From Coccinella septempunctata (lineage: Eukaryota > Arthropoda > Insecta > Coleoptera > Coccinellidae), in contig NC_058196.1 of NCBI RefSeq assembly GCF_907165205.1, positions 21,680,501-21,744,500 of the forward strand: a DNA stretch of 64,000 bases, read 5' to 3'. A model generated the notes under the pieces. That model ran no database searches. It was not told where the DNA came from and saw only the letters and a list, made by a program, of their open reading frames with translations. Made by a program: the position numbers and the translations under genes. Below, piece after piece: positions 59,057 through 64,000 of this stretch. Each line of letters begins with the position of its first letter. Positions within the stretch are counted from its first letter, which is position 1.

Positions 59057-60053
59057 ATAATTATTATCACTTTTCGATTTCATTTTTCGTACTGAGGTTT
59101 GCTGATTTTCAGCTTTATAATAATCCTTCAAATATTCTAATTGAATTTTAATCAAATAGTTTCAAAATGAAATAATACTCGATTATTATATATAGAATCA
59201 ACCTGAAGTGTAAAAAGCATTCAACAGGTGCTCCAGCATCTCACAGATAAATCCGAATAGTTTTTTCCAATTACATACTTCCACAAATCTTTTCCCGATG
59301 AATTTTCATGAGACGTAGCAACTGCACACTCCAATATTCCAAACACCCGGATCGCCATTCCATTTTCAGCTGAAAACCGACCGGTTTCTGCAAGTGATCG
59401 ATATCCATCTGGTTTCCAGCCACGTTCTTCAGAATCGTGTTGCATGCGTTCAACAACTGGAGCAACAAGGTGGATTAATGCTATAAATTGTTGTGCATTA
59501 AGCATTCTTTGTGCTTCAGTTTTGCTGTACCCCGACTCGCGACCATTCAGATGGTGTGTTGTGTAGATTAAAGAACGGGCGGTGAAAGGCGGTGTGGGGT
59601 GTTTTTCCGGGACTTTGATGCATCATTCATAAGAGGCTGTCCAGACACGTTGCTTGGAGGCCTGCTATTCGAAATGTGTCGCACTCCTTCGCCGAAATTA
59701 AGGCGAATAGTTCGAAAGTGATCAAAACTAGATACTAGCCGTGTGGGTGTGGTCCAAAATGCGTTTGATGTTAAGCGTTTTCTCACATAAATGTAGAAGA
59801 AATTTGCGCGATTCTTTGAATTTTTGTAACTGGAACTGGCTCCTTCTTTCAGATTCCATCAAATCGAAAACTAATTAGTAATTATATTTGTTGGAAGTAG
59901 AACTAGGGGATACCACTTTGGAACACAACAGGCATCCTAAGTATCTAGTAGTGACCCTGGATCCCACGTTGTCTTATCGGAAATTGGGCTGGACAAACAA
60001 ATGATATCTTGCAAAACTAGTTCACGACCACAAATTACAGAGTTCACGACTTA
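59057..60053. other. Unassigned region with two unrecognised minus ORFs
   Basis: Minus ORFs at 59221-59505 (94 codons) and 59568-59786 (72 codons) have less AT-biased composition, and could be pieces of a mobile-element protein, but I recognise neither. Confidence 0.3.
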
Positions 60054-60689
60054 GGCCTTACGCACACGACCAACAATCGTTGGCGACTATTTTGTCGGTT
60101 GAAATGCAGAACACTTATGTTAATGTACCAACGCACATGACCGACTTTTAGTCGGGCCTACAAAACGGTCGTAGCGCGCTCCATTTTTGCACCCGTGACG
60201 ATTGTCGGTAAAGCAGAAGGGCATATAGGTTTCTCTTGTTTCAACGCACACGAACGACGGTTTAGTCGGTTCTTGATCTCTATTCTGTTGTGAATTACTG
60301 TACGCGAGCGTTTTAAATAGTAGGTATACGATCAAAAATGGATATAGACATTTAAAAATTAATTTGCGAGATACAGAAGAGTAGACATTTAATGATACCT
60401 CAACAGAGTACTCGAAGAAAATACTGAAGAAGAAACTTTGGGAGAAAGTGTCTGTTCAGTTGATTGATGACTGGGATAAATTCAAAAAGAGTATTAAATT
60501 GTCTTTTCAATCAATTCTGTACCTCGAATAAACCGCAAAACATCTCAATCTCAACGTATTCCTATCCATCTCCTGCTACATCATCGTTCGTGTGCGTTGA
60601 CCACCGATTTTAATGGTAGACTGTCGTCCATGTGCGTTGACCTCCGACGAAATAGTCGTTCACCGACTATCGGTCGTGTGCGTTAGACC
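60054..60689. mobile_element. PIF/Harbinger-type MITE
   Basis: A 636-bp element with ends GGCCTTACGCACACGACC and, inverted, GGTCTAACGCACACGACC, each then carrying CGACTATTTYGTCGG. It is flanked by TTA (60051-60053 and 60690-60692), the 3-bp target of PIF/Harbinger. The terminal motif recurs inside on both sides (near 60131, 60242, 60588 and 60626). It has no transposase. The next element begins directly at its right flank. Confidence 0.8.
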
Positions 60690-60694
60690 TTATA

Positions 60695-61635
60695 GTTGGG
60701 GAGCCGACGCCGACGATGCTAAATCGGGATTTACTCGAGCGTCGTGGAGACCTAGTGGATTTTGAAGATTAGATGATAGAAAGAAAAAAAGGTTCTATGA
60801 TGTATGCACATTCAGCGGTGGAGAAAGTGTCAGCAGGTTCTCAAAGATGTAAAACAAAATCATCAGGTGTACATACTCGAGCGTGTCAAATTTAGATTCC
60901 TACTGTATATGCTCGCTACGTGTCTTTGATTTATAAATTCATGTTAATCCGACAGTTGTCAGTTGTTGTTGGTGGACTGGTCGTACGGAAGAATTTGAAA
61001 TGATAAAAAAAAAATTTTTTCGAGATTTTTGGAGGATATGTTAATTGGACCCAAAGGAAGCTATTTCTCAAGGGACTGACAATTCGGACGAGACACAAGC
61101 TCACAGCGGTCCTTTGAAAATGCAAAAAAAAATCGTTACTTGTACATACTCAACCGTGTCAGATTTTCATACAGATCGTTAATATCGGTGTTGCAGACGT
61201 TTTGGCCCATTAATCTAACACAAATCACGAAGGATTTTCTTAGTCTGACAGTTTGAAGATGATAAAAAGGAATTTTTTTTAAAGATCTCCCTTCATGTAC
61301 TTCTTATCGTTTCTGTATTCATTATGAAAGTTAGAAATAATAAAATTCTATACAACTTTTTTCTGAAGCGATTTTACATACTCCTAACTGTTTTCCAGTC
61401 AGAGGCCGATAACTGCGAGGAGCTTAGCCACACGTGCCAAGGTCAATGTAGGAACACAGACTAATGTACTTTCATCGCCTTATATCTCAAAAACGTTCAA
61501 ACGTATAAAAAGTTGCTTCGGACAAAATTTGTACAAAATGTTATGCTCTACAACTTTTATAATGAATGCGAAAAAGATTCGAAGCCCAGGGGAGGAGATA
61601 ATTAAAAAAATCTGATTTTTGTGACCTTTATGGCC
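60695..61635 (+). mobile_element. Iteron-rich TIR element (family F2), copy 4, 3' truncated
   Basis: It starts GTTGGGGAGCCGACGCCGAC after TA and runs colinear with copy 1 to about 61635 (GACCTTTATGGCCA). The last 400 bp and right terminus are missing, replaced by LINE sequence. Confidence 0.85.
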
Positions 61636-61639
61636 AGAA

Positions 61640-61960
61640 ATAAAATTGATCAGACAGTCTATACTCATAAGAGACTAGTTCTAGTTAATTCTTCTCGTTT
61701 TCTTGAGCATTGTTTCAGTACCCTTATTTTATTCAAATCTAGTATACAATAACACCATCAGCAAATGTGAAATACTTGGCTTTAATACCATTTTTCTAAG
61801 GACTAACACATGTGAAGAATATAATAGCGGCCCAAGCAGGGATTCCTGTGGGACACCAAATCTCAGTCAACAGTTCATTGTTTGTTCCATTCAAGTTACA
61901 TACTGTTCACGATGTTTCAAACTTATAAAGCTTGATTTTTGAATGAATGTTGATTATAAA
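61640..61960 (-). pseudogene. LINE reverse transcriptase fragment
   Basis: On the minus strand the sequence translates, with one frameshift, to RFGVPQESLLGPLLYSS and then KAKYFTFADGVIVY. These are the GVPQGSxLGPLLF block and the catalytic FADD motif of non-LTR polymerases (here FADG, so the second D is lost). It follows directly on the truncated F2 copy. Confidence 0.6.
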
Positions 61961-62714
61961 GCTTGAAATCTGAGTTATCGATATCTGAGCGTCTAGAAAA
62001 TTCATGAATAAGAAATAAGTTGAAACAGAAATAAGTCAGTAAGAGACGAATATAAGGAACTATTCTTGAACATGGTACTTGAACTCTCGTATTTCAATAA
62101 TTTCCTGACTTTTTCCACCTCTGGTCCTTAGCACTAAGACTCAATTACACGTCTCTGATCATTTTATGCACTGTAAATACACTTCCTCGTCTCCATAACG
62201 ACTACGGCATAATGAAAAATTTTCCAGTTGTAATTATAGCAAAACGCCCGTGGAAAAATAATCCTTCACTGCGATCCTCGACAATTTCAGCGTTAATAAA
62301 AAAGAACCCTTCCTGATTTTGTCACAGCAATTTGCACGAGAGAAAAGTGGAGGACAGAGCCAGGTTCGTTAAAGGGAGAAAAATTCTTTCGGCTTCTGCT
62401 CATTTCAAAAGAACAATTCGAATATTCTCTTGCAACCAATGAGTGCGAAACTGTCAACTCAAGACACTTCCGAGTACGGTGGTAATTTGCGAGCATTAAT
62501 TAAGGAAAGAAGAGGAATTTCTAGGTGATAAACCTGTGTTGGTTGGCAAAATTATTAGTGACAGATGGGGCAGTGAAAACCTGGTGGAAGGATTTCGGCT
62601 AAAGATCACTCAACCCCTCTTAGGTGCAAAGGAATTCAACATATTAGATCGACAATATTCGACAGAATTAAGGCAGAGTTGGAATAAAAAGCTGAAATTT
62701 GTAGTAGGATCAAA
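61961..62714. other. Unassigned region
   Basis: About 62100-62350 is somewhat GC-richer. ORFs of 64-67 codons are unrecognised. Confidence 0.35.
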
Positions 62715-63143
62715 ATGGTGTATTCTGTAGAAGAAACTGTGGAAATGATAAAATTATTTTTTAGAAATGACGACTCAGCGTGAACAATAGGGTTATTTAA
62801 CGAACGACATCTGGAAAAAAATGTGTTCGCTGCTTACGTTGGGCAACTGGTGGGTTACGCCACTTGTTCAGTCGAAAACAAAAAGAGAGTGCATGAAAGA
62901 GACGAAGCGAAGGACGTGGCTGTCTTAGGTCATGTAGCAATGGATCCGACCTTTAGTATTAGGAAATTGTTCGATGTAACAGGTGTTTCGCGAACAACAA
63001 TCATGAGAATCCTTCATAAATTCCATCCATGTAAGATGCGATTGGTTCAGGAACTGAATGAGGATGATCCCTATCGCCAACTTCAGTTCTTTGATGTGAT
63101 CAGTGAAATGATTAACTGTAATCAAAACTACATTTTTCATTAA
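62715..63143 (+). pseudogene. N-terminal part of a mariner-like transposase (DUF4817-type)
   Basis: The frame from 62715 (MVYSVEETVEMIKLFFRN) resembles the DUF4817 helix-turn-helix at the start of many arthropod mariner-like transposases. A TGA interrupts it at 62781. After this come FSIRKLFDVTGVSRTTIMRI and LHKFHPCKMRLVQELNEDD, the second helix-turn-helix and linker. The frame ends at NQNYIFH before the catalytic FSDE block, so only DNA-binding parts remain. Confidence 0.65.
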
Positions 63144-63427
63144 CGGCATAGTATCAGATAGTACTCGATAAGATATACAACATGAGATATCGCAACACCC
63201 CTCATACCTATTCAAAATCAAGAAGTTGTGCTCCCCCTTGTTAGGGGGTGGCAGTTACGGGGATGTAAAGAGCGAAAAAGCGAAAAAGTTGTTCGCCCTC
63301 GAATGAGAAATTGACGGCTCACAGTGATTTTCCACATTTTCATTTTAAAGCCGGAAAATCGATGTTGGACCACACTGTATCTATTTGGAAAGCATCATAA
63401 TTCCCACGAATATGTAGTGAGCATATG
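63144..63427. other. Short spacer
   Basis: No gene or repeat recognised. It contains GCTCCCCCTTGTTAGGGGG, a small hairpin. Confidence 0.35.
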
Positions 63428-64000
63428 CAGGGTGTATTTGAAGGTGAGGCCTTTTTTTCAACAGAAGGTAGAACTAATCATAATTAAGTGTTTCACCAAA
63501 AATCTTCTATACAATAATTCCAAAATGAAAAAGTTGAAAAAAAATTGAAAATAATTACTGAAATAGATCTTTATACGATCGAAGACCGTTTGTTAGCTCA
63601 ATTATAGCAAAGCAGTAGGAAAAAACTTATCTCTTGATTCGACCATGTGACCATGAAAATGGAAACTTAGGATTGCCGAATTGTTGTCATTATTTTTTAG
63701 TAACTTACTCGATTTTATGAAATGGCTCATTTCGATACGAACTGACAGAAGAGACTTAGAGGACAAGTGTAAAAAATAGAATAATAGTTCAAAATCTCAC
63801 CAATAAAATTCGTCTAAATTATCCACGAATTTTTTCAGAATGGGCATCACAATCTTCTTATTCGAACAACAATCGTCGTGAAAATGGGATGAAATGGGGA
63901 AATATCATAGCCTTTTTTCAACATAACTAACATAAGCACTTTCAAGAAACTGCCTCGATTTTCTACATTTTTTTCACCCTAAATTGCACGATACAACAAT
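63428..64000 (+). mobile_element. Family F7 TIR element, copy 3 (cut by window edge)
   Basis: It starts CAGGGTGTATTTGAAGGTGA, as at 35342, and follows that copy to the end of the window, with CATAACTAACATAAGCACTT at about 63920. The right terminus is outside. Confidence 0.85.

Overview
This window looks like a stretch of insect nuclear genome. It is AT-rich, has no bacterial-style gene packing, and is full of short TIR elements with TA, TTAA or TTA targets, Tc1/mariner relics and LINE fragments. I saw no tRNA, rRNA, CRISPR array or convincing multi-exon host gene. A beetle would fit the repeat style, but the order cannot be settled from sequence alone. The region is best read as an intergenic or intronic repeat graveyard. 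A few GC-richer, apparently single-copy islands remain (about 5.4, 10.5, 16.2, 22.5, 31.3, 41.8, 44.9, 50.5 and 62.3 kb).

Layout, left half. Three decayed copies of one Tc1-like (DD34E) transposon lie at 1-1246, 11138-12150 (minus) and 22868-24009. A mariner relic is at 18047-19025. Two minus-strand copies of one LINE with a C-terminal region ending in a zinc finger are at 13259-15828 and 19577-21595; the first is split by two adjacent TA-flanked elements. A third LINE tail is at 6189-6803. A 1.7-kb array at 6793-8490 is built from direct and inverted units, with foldbacks nested inside. A piggyBac-type MITE with TTAA targets is at 8541-8752. A 1.2-kb non-coding TIR element is present as two full copies in opposite orientation (16645-17857 and 26250-27459).

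Middle. The only long intact ORF is on the minus strand at 29816-30718 (300 aa). It belongs to an orphan protein family that I remember as widespread in arthropods. I find inverted repeats on both sides of it: a perfect 12-bp outer terminus at 29561 and 30876, and a 27/30 inner repeat. It may therefore be the transposase, or a piece of one, of an uncharacterised DNA transposon.

Right half. A TA-flanked 1.4-1.5-kb element packed with CTCGAG-centred iterons occurs four times in the window (3719, 31727, 48284, 60695). Two inverted LTR-like repeats (45610-47135 and 57763-59056) carry a TATA box, a polyA signal and a 107-bp tandem repeat. Also present are an eroded LTR element with a duplicated primer-binding-site-like leader (about 40 kb), a PIF/Harbinger-type MITE at 60054-60689, LINE and mariner-like fragments at 61.6-63.1 kb, and further foldbacks.

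The genes do not form a pathway. What links them is a history of nested, mostly dead transposition. All boundaries were read by eye and may be off by several bases unless a target duplication fixes them.
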